The translations under genes and the position numbers were made by a program. Below the pieces are notes generated by a model, which was given only the letters and a program-made list of their open reading frames with translations, ran no database searches and was not told where the DNA came from. From positions 5,651,151 through 5,715,150 of the forward strand of contig OZ024878.1 of the NCBI GenBank assembly GCA_964017185.1: DNA of 64,000 nucleotides. Direction: 5' to 3'. Positions 33,861 to 43,850 of this stretch are shown piece by piece (position 1 is the stretch's first letter; each line of letters begins with the position of its first letter). This stretch comes from Rugalucina vietnamica. Its lineage: Eukaryota > Mollusca > Bivalvia > Lucinida > Lucinidae.

Positions 33861-34688
33861 AAAGGGTGTCGTCAAAATTCACCTGATCATCTACAGTAAC
33901 ATAGATGCAATTGAAGATGACGATATAATGTATGTTTGTCTTCTGCCAAATTACTCGGAATGGTTTGCATACAAAGGCTCTTGCACGAGGTTTTGGGGGC
34001 CCCCGCCCATTGGGGCCTAAAGAAATAGATGTGGTTGCTTGTGCCTCCAGACAAAGCTTAAACGATGCTGACTGGCTATCTGATTACTGGTTAATCGCTC
34101 ACGTCTGAGCCTGCCCAGGAAAAGTGGTTCCAAGGCGAACCATCTGCACATAAATGCCCATTTTTGGCTTTGTTGGATGGTTATATTTAAAGCACTTGTT
34201 GGATGTCATGACATCCTCATTTTGGGTAAGAGTCTCATAAAGTGGGGGCAACGTCCCGACATGACCTTAGCTGTTGACAGGGATCAATTCAAACAAAAAT
34301 TCAAACAAAAGCTTTCATTTTTAATAAACATGTGAATTGAAATAATATTACGCGAACCTTGCCGAATACGATGAAGTTATTATTGCAATTGCATGATATA
34401 ATGCATTTGTTTGTGTGTATCACATACAATATTTACAGCCATTAAAATCTATATTTTTAAAATTTCTTCGCTTTATATATGACGTTTACGGTAACGTTAC
34501 CAAAAAATGTTTTGTGTCCGGTTTCATGTAGTGCTCGTGAGCCGATAGGGAAGCAAACACTATTGTACACTAACAATATTTAAATTACACGGAACCGGGT
34601 CTGAATCTACTAGTAGCGGAAATGACGTCAATTTAATATTGTTCAGTACTGTAACGTATAATTCAGTCTTTGTACGACACCCTTTTTT

Positions 34689-35224
34689 TCATAGGATTCA
34701 AGCCCTACGCGTCAGGGATCTAGAGAGCAAGTTAAAAGAACAACCGGACCAAGTAGAGCGTAACCAGCAGCAAATGGCGAGCCGAACAACGCTAACGACC
34801 GTCGCGAGCAACTTATGCAAGAGCTGAGCGATGATGAAGACCAGCCTACAAAAAACAACAGGAGCCTCCTGCAGAAAATCCACCAGATCCAGAAAATCCT
34901 CCAGTTCCAGAAAATCCGCCTATCCCAGAAAATCTGCAAAACGCGGAGAATCTGTCAAACCCGGGAAATCTGCCTGCCCAGCCGGCGAGGGGTCGACGAC
35001 GACGTGGCCGTAGGTCGTTACCGGATAAGTTAAGAGAGAACCAGCTTCTGTATAGAAGGTTCCTGGCAAAGAAGGTCCCAAAACTTTTAGACAGCTGGGC
35101 GTCAGCAGTGACACTAGTGACGACGAGTATATCTAATAAAATTCTATTGAAAAGTTTACTTCATGTAATGAAATTAACCAATTGCTGTCAATATATTGAA
35201 AAAAGATGTAATAAAACTCTTTGA
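34689..35224 (+). pseudogene. proline-rich terminal exon copy, right arm
   Basis: Same exon as in the left arm, starting after CCTTTTTTTCATAG. It has a one-base frameshift in the A-run near 34850. From 34859 the frame stays open to TGA at 35222-35224: QEPPAENPP, DPENPPVPENPPIPEN, a basic ARGRRRRGRRS, then YRRFLAKKVPKLLDSWASAV and a hydrophobic tail. Composition is strongly Pro/Asn/Glu-repetitive. Function is unknown; the coiled, acidic then basic pattern could be a nucleic-acid-binding tail of a transposon or host protein. Confidence 0.5.
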
Positions 35225-35496
35225 GACACCCCTCTTTTATATTCCATATTCAGAAGTCAAATACCGTATCCTAACATTGCCCTGTATACAGTTTTGCTTT
35301 TATACTTATTTACCTTAGTAGTTTTGAAACAACCCTCGCTAATATTACGAAGTCCAAGTCCAATTCCAATTCCAACACCAGCTCCAACTCCGTTAGAAAG
35401 GTCAATTATTAACATCACTCACTTTTGTATGATTTTAATTTGATAATTGCACTTGACCTAATGATTGTAAATCAAGCTTTAAATTCACTGATCAGG

Positions 35497-35622
35497 GAGG
35501 GGGCAAATGTCCTAGGTATGCACATTGACGAGGGGGCAAATGTCCAACTCTGTCAATCAGTTAGGGGGCAAATGTCCTCACATGCCATTTTTGGGCAGGG
35601 GGCAAATGTCCGGGGGGAGGGG
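35497..35622 (+). repeat. four spaced GGGGGCAAATGTCC motifs
   Basis: The 14-mer GGGGGCAAATGTCC occurs four times with spacings of about 27-36 bp. Non-coding. Confidence 0.85.
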
Positions 35623-35763
35623 CATATCCTACACTCTTTTGATCCAACATAAATATAAATGACTTTCAAAAGTTTGCATCTCTTTTTCAATTGTACTAAC
35701 AAAATAATTATATTGTTTTCTGAGGTCCTTAGCGGTATCATTAACGGCTTCTCCCACCATAAC

Positions 35764-35899
35764 TCATTACGAAAACTTTTCCATGCAATAAAAAGATATT
35801 TTTAAAGTTCTAAACAATAAGAAATTTCAGCAGAACATTTTTGAATTTTTTCATATTTTTTTTTTTGTCAAAACATAGATTGTGGGTACTCGTTAGAAC

Positions 35900-35945
<46 letters not shown>

Positions 35946-36416
35946 TGTCTTTATTTTACGAGGATAACATATTAAGCATCAGCTTATCTTACATATGGTC
36001 CTCAACAACACACATACAACAATAAAACAATAATATATACAAACAAACCATACAATATCAACAATTAAAAGTATAGTTAATTTTGTCTAGGAATTTTTTA
36101 AAAAAGAAATATACAAATATTTGTAGTAAAGAATGTGATTGCAATGATTTAAAATGGACATTTGATATCATACTAAAACATTAAATTCCAGCAGAGTAAT
36201 TTTAGCACAGGAATGAATAAAAAAAACACGGATAAGAACCGCCTCGAAGATTGTGGGTACACGTTAGAACCGCCTCGAAGAGGCGGTTCTAACGAGTACC
36301 CACAATCTATGTTTTGGAGCAAAAATAAGAAAAAAGTAATACCCCTGCAAACCCCATTTTTACTATAAAAGTGGGGTTTAAGGGGAAATTCATTTCACGG
36401 ACATGTTTTCCTGATG
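35764..36416 (-). mobile_element. FB1 element interrupted in its core by a tailed retro-insert
   Basis: The left end CATTACGAAAACTTTTCC and right end ACGGACATGTTTTCCTGATG belong to one FB1. In the core (CGTTAGAAC at 35890-35898) an insert begins with (AAT)n at 35899-35944 and continues to about 36230. The insert's ATATGTCTTTATTTTACGAG start looks like a minus-strand retroelement 3' end with an (ATT)n tail. TAGAAC and TAAGAAC at the two sides may be its target duplication. Confidence 0.7.
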
Positions 36417-36621
36417 TGTTCAAAATATTTGCTTTGTTTACTTGTACTCTTATGTATTGTGGAAAACGATCATTGCCCCTTAATGGATGCCGGATACACC
36501 TCAAAAAAGACAAAAAAGGAAAATCCTGTAGAAAATATCTTGATCCCCTGAGCTTCAAGTAGGCGTTCATACCTTGGGTGGTTTTAGACAACTATCTAAA
36601 GGGTAACAATCTAAAACATAT

Positions 36622-36690
36622 CGGTTAATGGCCCATCCCCTTTCTCATTATTATGTTCGCTGCTCTTAAAGAATCTCCGTTTTATTTATA
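36622..36690 (+). repeat. R1 repeat 3' fragment
   Basis: AATGGCCCATCCCCTTTCTC and GTTCGCTGCTCTTAAAGAAT, as in other R1 copies. Only the 3' part is present. Confidence 0.6.
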
Positions 36691-37341
36691 TCCACTAGAA
36701 AGCAAATATGACCACGGAGAAGACCGTCTTATGTCTTGAGTACCACGCGTCTTGATTTAGCATCAGAAAAACATGTCCGTGTATTGAATACCCCATTAAT
36801 CCCACTTTTATACAGAAAAACTAGGGTTTGTAGGGGTATACATTTTTTGCTTATCTTTTGCTCCAAAACATAAATTGCGGGTACTCGTTAGAACCGCCCC
36901 GCCGATATATTAAAATATCTTTTTTGTGAGTATTCAAGGTCAATGTCATTTCATTATGACTTAATACTCCAAGATCAGGCTTCAGGTGAGCGTTCTCAGG
37001 ACCAATGGTCCTCCGGTATTTATATTCACTAGGAAGCAAATATGACCACGGAGAAGACCGTCTTATGTCTTGAGTACCACGCGTCTTGATTTAGCATCAG
37101 AAGAACATGTCCGTGTATTGAATACCACATTAATCCCACTTTTATATAACAGAAAAAACTGGGGTTTGTAGGGGTATGCCTTTTTTCTTATTTTTTTTTT
37201 GCTCCAAAACATAAATTGTGGGTACTCGTTAGAACCGCCCCGCCGATATATTTAAAATATCATTTTTTTTTCAAGCAAAATTTTCAATTGGTACAGCTGA
37301 GAAAAATCTCCATATATTGCATTACCAAAACTTTTGTAATG
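36685..37341 (+). mobile_element. duplicated FB1 locus with a pearl-like tail between the copies
   Basis: 36685-36904 is repeated at 37019-37250 (period 334 bp). Each carries the host block AAATATGACCACGGAGAAGA...CGCGTCTTGATTTAG, then an FB1 start (36761 and 37095). In the first copy the FB1 ends in its core and is followed by a pearl-like 3' tail (36917-37018, with TTCAGGTGAGCGTTCTCAGG and AGGACCAATGGTCCT). In the second copy FB1 continues to its right end at 37341. Confidence 0.8.
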
Positions 37342-37454
37342 GAACATTTGATCCTCTCAGCTATGAACTTGTCCCCTCCTTCTAGTGCATAAATGGTGGT
37401 TTGTATATCAGTCAATAATGTGAAAGGAATTTTTTATTTCTTGATTACCAATAC

Positions 37455-37605
37455 TTCATGTGTGTTGGTAAATTATGTTTTGGCTGACTAGACCAGTTTC
37501 AGCTCTAAACTGTCGGTTGCAAGTATCTAGCAATATACATTAAAAATTAATGTTATAGAAGCTGGTGATGGCTTTATTTATATTAGCTGTGCTGGCTTTA
37601 AGACA
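37455..37605 (-). pseudogene. LINE-A 3' fragment
   Basis: The complement of the LINE-A end: GTGTGTTGGTAAATTATGTT and CTCTAAACTGTCGGTTGCAA (the C2H2 region), then TTAGCTGTGCTGGCTTTAAG from further upstream in the ORF. Heavily decayed with internal deletion. Confidence 0.7.
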
Positions 37606-37611
37606 TAGAGG

Positions 37612-37775
37612 ATATTTACTTTTTTGAGGTGAATACCAAATATATTTCATGGAGTGAGTTGAAAACATCAAAATTTTCACGAGTGCGTAGCACAAGTGAA
37701 AATTTAGATGTTTTCAAGTCACGAGATGAAATATATTTGGTATTTACCGATAAAAAGTAAATTTTCTTTTTATTT
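37612..37775. mobile_element. hairpin element FB4
   Basis: The left arm (TTTACTTTTTTGAGGTGAAT, ACCAAATATATTTCATGGAG, AAAACATCAAAATTTTCACG) pairs with the right arm (GTGAAAATTTAGATGTTTTC, ATGAAATATATTTGGTATTT, AAAAAGTAAATTTT). The loop is GTGCGTAGCAC. About 70 bp arms with few mismatches. Non-coding. Confidence 0.75.
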
Positions 37776-38177
37776 TATACAATACACGGGCATTTTCCTA
37801 TTCACAAAGCAGGCGGTAAAAATGCAAAAACCAAAAATTTTTGAAAACAAAAATAATTTTGGTACCACATTGTTCCTAACGTTCTAACTTAGAAAATGAA
37901 TACCCACACTTTATGTTTTCGTTCGTAAATAACGGAGTTATAGGCATTTGAATTTCTGAAGTGAGGCACATTTAATGACGTCAAGTGAATGGAAACGTCA
38001 GAAGTAATCCAAACTCTACAGTGAAAATATCGGCTGATATCAATCACTAGTGAAAATATCAATATCAATAATGCAGTGAAAATATCACTTTTATCCATTT
38101 TTGATATACATTAATTTCACTGCTAAGTATAAAATAAATATGCATGTCTTAGGATCTCAGTTTAAATTTTTATTTGT

Positions 38178-39110
38178 ATCCCTGCCTTTTTCAGGACCTC
38201 TCTGTGTGGAATCTTGTCTTGTGACTTGATTCTTAACAGGTTTCTCAAACAGCTTAAGTGGAAATGATAAGGTCTATTTGCATAACGTTGGTATAGTGTC
38301 CAGATCTCGCATGCATATAAAGGAATTGGCAGTGCCACAGTCTAGTAGACTTTTAGCTTGACTCTAAGCTTGAAAGCTTGATTCCATTAGGCTTCCAGAC
38401 ATGTACATTTTCACTGCTCTGTAGAGATTGCTCCCCAGGCAGGTGAATTTATCAACAACTTTCATGTTTTTTACTGTTTTACAGCGTGTACGGCTTCCCA
38501 GGTGCTGGTTTGTGTTTTGTGCTGATTGTAAGATCATAGTTATCACATGATTGTGAAGTTCGATCCATTTCCCTTTGCATGTTTGACTAGAGGCTGGCAT
38601 TCAGGATAGAGGAGATCAACTAGCACATCTCATTACGAAAACACGCCCATGTAATATACAAAGATTTTTTTCAGTTGTAAAAAAAATGAAAAATTCATCA
38701 GAAAAAAATGATATTTTTCTTATTTTTGCTCAAAACATAGATTGCGGGTACACGTTAGAATCGCCTCGGCGAGGCGGTTCTAACGAGTACCCACAATCTA
38801 TGTTTTGAGCAAAAATAAGAAAAAATATCACATTTTTTCCAGGGAAAATTTCCATTTTTACAACCAAATAAATTTCTGTATATTGCATGGGCGTGTTTTC
38901 GTAATGGGAGCTCAACTAGCACATTGTAATCTTCGTAAGTTGAATAACTTGCCTTCAATGCTGTACCTGAATGGAAAATTAGTATCACGATCAAAATCAT
39001 CCACGATCATCATGCTGAACAGTTACACTGTTGATGCTCTTACACAGTCCTGTTTGACCCCATTTCTCCCTTGAAAAGGTTGAGAGAACGCTCTATCATA
39101 CACGAACCAC
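38178..39110 (-). pseudogene. LINE-A remnant split by FB1
   Basis: Minus-strand matches to the LINE-A thumb and RT. 38190-38600 covers TTTTTCAGGACCTCT, CTCAAACAGCTTAAGTGG and CCTTTGCATG; 38925-39110 covers CTGTACCTGAATGGAAAA and CTGTTTGACCCCATTT. Many indels. The FB1 element at 38631-38906 interrupts it within the segment that encodes the region just before YADD. Confidence 0.75.
38631..38906 (-). mobile_element. FB1 element with 18 bp flanking duplication in LINE-A
   Basis: CATTACGAAAACACGCCCAT to TTTTCGTAATG. The flanks GGAGATCAACTAGCACAT (38611-38628) and GGAGCTCAACTAGCACAT (38907-38924) differ at one base. The intact LINE-A has this sequence once, so it was duplicated on insertion. Confidence 0.9.
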
Positions 39111-39424
39111 CATTCATTCTTTTTCAAAGACTTTTCATCATTGTGTATATAGACATGGTGGCTATAAATAGGCAAGTAATGAAAAATCCTCCGGTGGGTA
39201 CCTATTTTATTTTCCGTTATTGGAGGGTCTATGTCTGGATTGCTGTGTATACCTATATCCAGATATTCCTGTTCATATGGAACTGGCGAATTAGAAATTT
39301 TGATAAAGTTTGGACTTCTGAAAGCAGGCTTTTCTACTGTCTGAAAGTCGACCATTCCGAATTAGAAACCAGTCTTTGGGAAACAATGACATGACAATTG
39401 CAGACTGAGATGGATGTGAATAAT

Positions 39425-39696
39425 CATCAGGAAAACATTTCCGTGCAATATATACCCCCTTAATCCCCACTTTTATACAGCAAAACTGGGGTATGCAGGG
39501 GTATACCTATTTTTCTTATTTTTGCTCCAAAACATAGATTGTGGGTACTCGTTAGAACCGCCTCGGCAAGGCGGTTCTAACGTGTACCCACAATCTATAT
39601 TTTGAGCAAAAATAAGAAAAATAAAAAAAAAAATTCACCTGAAAATTTTCAACTTTTAAAGCTCAAAAAAATCTCTGTTTATTGCATGAGTAAGTT
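39425..39696 (+). mobile_element. FB1 fold-back element
   Basis: CATCAGGAAAACATTTCCGT at the left. The core is complete (39537-39607). The right end is decayed (GCATGAGTAAGTT). Confidence 0.8.
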
Positions 39697-39717
39697 AAAA
39701 TACTGATAAGAAAAGAA

Positions 39718-40051
39718 CATCAGGAAAACATGTCCATGCAATGTATACCCCATTATATCCCACTTTTATATAGCAAAACTGGAGTATGCAGGGGTCTACC
39801 TATTTTTCTTATTTTTTGCCCATAAAAATAGGTCGGCAAGGCGGTTCTAACGTGTACCCACAATCTATGTTTTGAGCAAAGATAAATAAATATATATAAA
39901 AAAAAAATTCTACAATAAATTTTCATTTTACACAGCTTCAGAAAATTTTAGTACTTAATTTTTGGAGAGGGATTCTCTTTCTTATTGCGCCTTTTCCTGA
40001 TCGTATCCTATTTGCACCTTTCTTTATATTGCATGTGCCTGTTTTCGTAAC
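39718..40051 (+). mobile_element. FB1 element with a LINE-B 3' tail inserted
   Basis: CATCAGGAAAACATGTCCAT to CTGTTTTCGTAACG. The first core arm is mostly deleted. At 39955-40023 lies about 69 bp of LINE-B terminus (TTTTTGGAGAGGGATTCTCT, GCGCCTTTTCCTGATCG), which shows an extreme 5' truncation. Confidence 0.75.
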
Positions 40052-40123
40052 GAATGAAAAGAAATGAACAGGAAGTCTGTATGTTTGAATTTAAGGCTTT
40101 ACGTCCCAGTCAACAATGTTTCA

Positions 40124-40975
40124 GTCATGTCGGGACGGAGAGTGCACTTCCTGTGTTTTACTAGTACTGTTGGGATTTAAAGTGTGTTGCAAAAGGACAC
40201 AACACGGTATCGCGTGTGATGATCGAACTCTTTTGACTTCTCAAGTCCGATGCTGTGCCACCACCACGCTCCCTCTGGATATATAATATTTTGCTTACTC
40301 AGCAAGAATTTTTTTTTTCCTAAAAAACATTTCTGTTTGTTTACAGTGCGAAAATTAATATTAAACGTACACATAAACACCTTACTTACTTGAAAATTGT
40401 CAACATATTTTACTCTCTGGTCCATTGTTTTTCTGTGTTATAAAATGAATGACGCAGGAAATCTGAGAAAATTATCGCGCTATGCGCTTTATTTTCGTTT
40501 TTTTTCTTAAAAAATATGAAAAAAGGGAAAAAATACAAGGCATTCAATTAGTCATGTCGGGACGGAGCCAACACTTCCTGGGTTTAACCAGTACTGTAGG
40601 GAGTTAAAAGGATCGTGTAGTGATCGAACCCAGGACCTCTCAATAACGATGCTCTACCACCGCGCCCCCTCTGGATATATAAATCAACAAGAAATCGGGA
40701 GTGTTTTATTTTTCTAGAAAACCTTTCTGTTTGATTGAAGCGCGAAAATGAATATTTAACGTACCCATTAACACCTCCTCACTTACTTGAAAACATAGTC
40801 AAAATACGTATTTTGCTCTCTGTATTTTTGGCCCCTTGTTTTTCTGTGTTATAAAATGAATTGCGCAGGAAATCTGAGAAATTATCGCGCTATGCGCATT
40901 TAACACAATATGGTTCGAAGGAATGTTTTTTTTTATTTAAAAAAAATGGAATCAATACAAGGTATCCAACCTCTG
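40124..40975. repeat. tandem duplication, period 427 bp, with tRNA-like box B
   Basis: Two copies start GTCATGTCGGGACGGAG (40124 and 40551). They share CTCTGGATATATAA, AACGTAC...AACACCT, GTTTTTCTGTGTTATAAAAT and ATTATCGCGCTATGCGC. The GATCGAACCC block in the second copy, read on the minus strand, resembles a Pol III box B, so the unit may contain an old SINE. Confidence 0.75.
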
Positions 40976-41361
40976 CAACCGGTATTCTGAGAATCGAATA
41001 TTTATATAATTAAAATTTAGTAAGAGATTGTAAAGGACCGCATGCCTCCATAATGGCATTTTTTTTGAGTTTCCACACTTAGTGAAAATGGTTCTAGAGG
41101 CTAGTTTGTTTCTACAAATAACCATTCTTAAAATCATTGTTTTCTACAGTCTGAGGAAGTCAACTATTCCCTGTTTTAGAACTGGGCGTTGGAATAATGA
41201 AAACTTTAGTCAATTGCAGAGGGTAGAAATGAAAATATAAAGGAAATACCTGTATTTCATTTTTGCTTAAACAACAAGAGCACAAGTAGGTGTTCTGAGG
41301 AGTGTTTATTTATTTTTTTCCAGAACTCACTTCCATTGTTTTCACCACGAAAATGAATAAT

Positions 41362-41640
41362 CATCAGGAAAACATGTCCGTGTAATGTATACCCCCTTGA
41401 ACCCCACTTTTATATAGGAAAACTGGGGTATGCAGGGGTATATCTATTTTTCTTATTTTTGCTCCAAAACATAGATTGTGGGTACTCGTTAGAACCGCCT
41501 CGGTGAGGCGGTTCTAACGTGTACCCACAATCAATGTTTTGAGCAAAAATATATAAAATATTGAACAATTTCTACTGAAAATTTTTATTTCTTACAACTT
41601 TGAAAATCTCTGTATATTGCATGGGCAAGTTTTCGTAATG
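41362..41640 (+). mobile_element. FB1 fold-back element, complete
   Basis: CATCAGGAAAACATGTCCGT to CAAGTTTTCGTAATG. The core at about 41465-41540 is near perfect. Confidence 0.85.
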
Positions 41641-41756
41641 CTACAAACATATTAACAGCTCTTCATCCCTTCTGGCAAAAAGTCAAATATTTTCCTTTTG
41701 TACTAGTTTACCCTTTGGCGAACCACCTCATTGCTCCCTGTGATATAATGATGTCA

Positions 41757-42036
41757 CATTACGAAAACTTGCCCATGCAATATACAGAGAGCTTTTTCAG
41801 CTTTCAAAATTGAAAATTTTGTTGGAAAATTTTGGATATTTTTCTTATTTTTGCTCAAAACATAGATAGTGGGTACACGTTAGAACCGCCTCGACGAGGC
41901 GGTTCTAACGAGTACCCACAATCTATGTTTTGGAGCAAAAATAAGAAAAATAGGTATACCCCTGCATACCCCAGTTTTGCTTATATAAGAGAGGGGTTTA
42001 GGGGGGTAAATGTTGCACGGACATGTTTTCTTGATG
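41757..42036 (-). mobile_element. FB1 element with a 42 bp flanking duplication
   Basis: A 280 bp element (CATTACGAAAACTTGCCC...GGACATGTTTTCTTGATG). The 42 bp on its left (41715-41756, TTGGCGAACCACCTCATTGC...) is repeated on its right (42037-42078) with one mismatch. Confidence 0.92.
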
Positions 42037-42215
42037 TTGGCGAACCATCTCATTGCTCCCTGTGATATAATGATGTCAGCCAACTATTTCAGAAAACAAA
42101 ATCACCACTATGATAGTGATAATGATACATCTGCGTTTCAGATAGGTGTTCGAGGAGAAACTTTAAAAAAGGAGAAAATGGAGGAAAATCGATTGATAGA
42201 TGCTCGTTGCTTTAT

Positions 42216-42505
42216 CATCAGGAAAACATGTCCATACAATATATACATGTGTACCTCCTTAAACCCCACTTCTATATAGAAAAAACTGGGGTATGCAGGG
42301 TTTACCTATTTTTCTTATTTTTGCTCCAAAACATAGATTGTTGGTACTCGTTAGAACCGCCTCGGCGAGGCGGTTCTAACGTGTACCAACAATCTTATGT
42401 TTTGAGAATAAATAAGAAATATATATATATAAAAAAATCTAATGAAATTTTAGATTTTTTACAACCAAACAAATTCTGTATATTCGATGGGCAAGTCTTT
42501 GTAAT
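42216..42505 (+). mobile_element. FB1 fold-back element
   Basis: CATCAGGAAAACATGTCCAT to GCAAGTCTTTGTAAT. It lies about 100 bp upstream of the first recognised ETV6-like exon. Confidence 0.8.
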
Positions 42506-42602
42506 ATTTCAGTACGTATTTCTCTACCAGTTTACATAAATGTGCATACTATCAGAGGCGCTTGTTTGATTTTCAGTTGATTCTGTTTCTTCTATATTTC
42601 AG

Positions 42603-42684
42603 AAGAGAATGAGCAGTGCTTCATTCCCAACATGGACAGGGAATACCGTAACTTCTAGTGTAGCAGTACATCCAGCAAGCTTAG
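42603..42684 (+). CDS. ETV6: ETV6/Yan-like gene, exon 1 of those visible
   Basis: The exon follows a strong acceptor (TTTCTTCTATATTTCAG) and ends at a consensus donor (TTAG|GTAAGA). Its frame is open throughout and includes M-S-S-A-S-F-P-T-W-T-G from an ATG at 42609 with A at -3, a plausible translation start. If so, the first six bases are 5' UTR and upstream exons are non-coding. It ends in phase 1, matching the next exon. Alone it has no recognisable domain; it is assigned by position, strand and phase. It encodes the Ser/Thr-rich N-terminus before the PNT domain. Confidence 0.65.
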
Positions 42685-42696
42685 GTAAGACGTACT

Positions 42697-43110
42697 TTAA
42701 CTCTTAATTTCAAGTGCCTATAGCCATATTTAAACTCTTTAATTTCTGTGCCTATAGCCATATCTTAACTCTTATTTTTATGCATGTAACCATATTTTAA
42801 ATTTTACATCATGTGCCTATAGTCATATTATATAGTTATATCCATATTCAGACTCTTTGTCTATGCTTAAACCTTAATTTAACTATTAAATTCTGTGCCT
42901 ATGTCCGTATTTTATTTGTTTTTATTTCTGTGTCTATAGCCTTATATGCATATCAATTCTTTATTTCTGTACCTATAGCCATATTTATACTCTTAAGTCT
43001 CTGTGCTTTTAGACTTATTTTAACTCTTAGTTTCTATACCAACAGCCACACTTTAACTATTTATTTCTATACCAACTCTTTATTGCTATGCCAACAGTCA
43101 TTTTAATCCT
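42697..43110. repeat. degenerate minisatellite in the first intron
   Basis: About ten units of 35-45 bp built on TGTGCCTATAGCCATATTTT and AACTCTTATTT. They become more diverged to the right. Confidence 0.75.
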
Positions 43111-43187
43111 TTTAATGTCTGAGCTGTGTGGCCATCTAGGCAATGCACGCTACGTTAAGTGTTAACTCCGACGGTGATTTGATTTCA

Positions 43188-43319
43188 CATTACGAAAACT
43201 TGCCCATGCAATAAAAGAAGTTTGTTTTTTCTTTTTTTTTGCAGAAAAAAAAATTAAAATTTTGTTGGATTTTTTTTTTATTTTTCTTATTTTTGCTCAA
43301 AACATAGATTGTGGGTACC
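43188..43319 (-). mobile_element. FB1 half element
   Basis: The left end CATTACGAAAACTTGCCC through ACATAGATTGTGGGTACC. It is cut inside the core, about 90 bp before the PNT exon. Confidence 0.75.
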
Positions 43320-43412
43320 GAATGCAAAGCTTTTGATTTTAAATATATTACATATGTAAATATACACATACAGAGTGTAGTCAACATAATTCTCAGTGTT
43401 ATATACTTACAG

Positions 43413-43520
43413 CAAAACATCCACAGAGATGGAATAAGGAAGAAGTTCGAGTGTGGCTACACTGGTGTACCGAGGAGTTTTCTATAGACATGGTACCACC
43501 GGAGAAGTTTGATATGAATG
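43413..43520 (+). CDS. ETV6: ETV6/Yan-like gene, exon with first half of PNT domain
   Basis: 108 bp between TATATACTTACAG and GTGAGA, phase 1 to phase 1. With the carried base it encodes A-K-H-P-Q-R-W-N-K-E-E-V, then R-V-W-L-H-W-C-T-E-E-F, and ends at P-P-E-K-F-D-M-N. W-x8-W-L-x-W with an upstream H-P is the start of a Pointed (SAM_PNT) domain, a five-helix module for self-association and protein docking in ETS factors. The F-x-M-N-G-K-A-L junction to the next exon, in particular, is as in ETV6/TEL and Yan and differs from ETS1 and ERG. In that subfamily PNT polymerises head to tail and supports repression. FB1 sits in the intron just before. Confidence 0.9.
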
Positions 43521-43850
43521 GTGAGACTAGACTGACTATTATTTATTTATTTATTTACAGTATTTATTTATTTATTTAGGCCACTTCATAATTATTTTTG
43601 GGGCGCCATACTATTATAAAAAACGACAAGAAATCGGCAATACCAAACAAAATCTTTTATGGATCTACATTAAGCTTTATGTCTGACTTTGTCTAAATCA
43701 GGATAAAATCGTTTTCCTTCACGGGACGCAAAAGTTAAAAGGAAGGTTCAGGAAGCTCCACAATGAACCACTGATACCCATCTTAAGCACACAGAGGAAA
43801 CAAAAAGTTATTTGAACATCTATCTCATTGCAAAGTGTATGTTTATCCAG

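Larger units (their letters stand above)
31976..35416. mobile_element. 3.4 kb structure with about 0.7 kb inverted arms
   Basis: The left arm (31976-32175 plus 33449-33870) is the reverse complement of the right arm (34674-35416). Shared blocks include TTTGACCTTTCTGACGGAGT, the GTATTTGAATTCTGAATATG region, and a coding-like block at 33490-33860. The left arm is split by a pearl-like element (32176-33448) and lacks about 110 bp that the right arm keeps near 35050-35165. The spacer 33871-34673 is not repeated. It could be a long-TIR transposon, or an inverted segmental duplication; no transposase was recognised. Confidence 0.75.
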
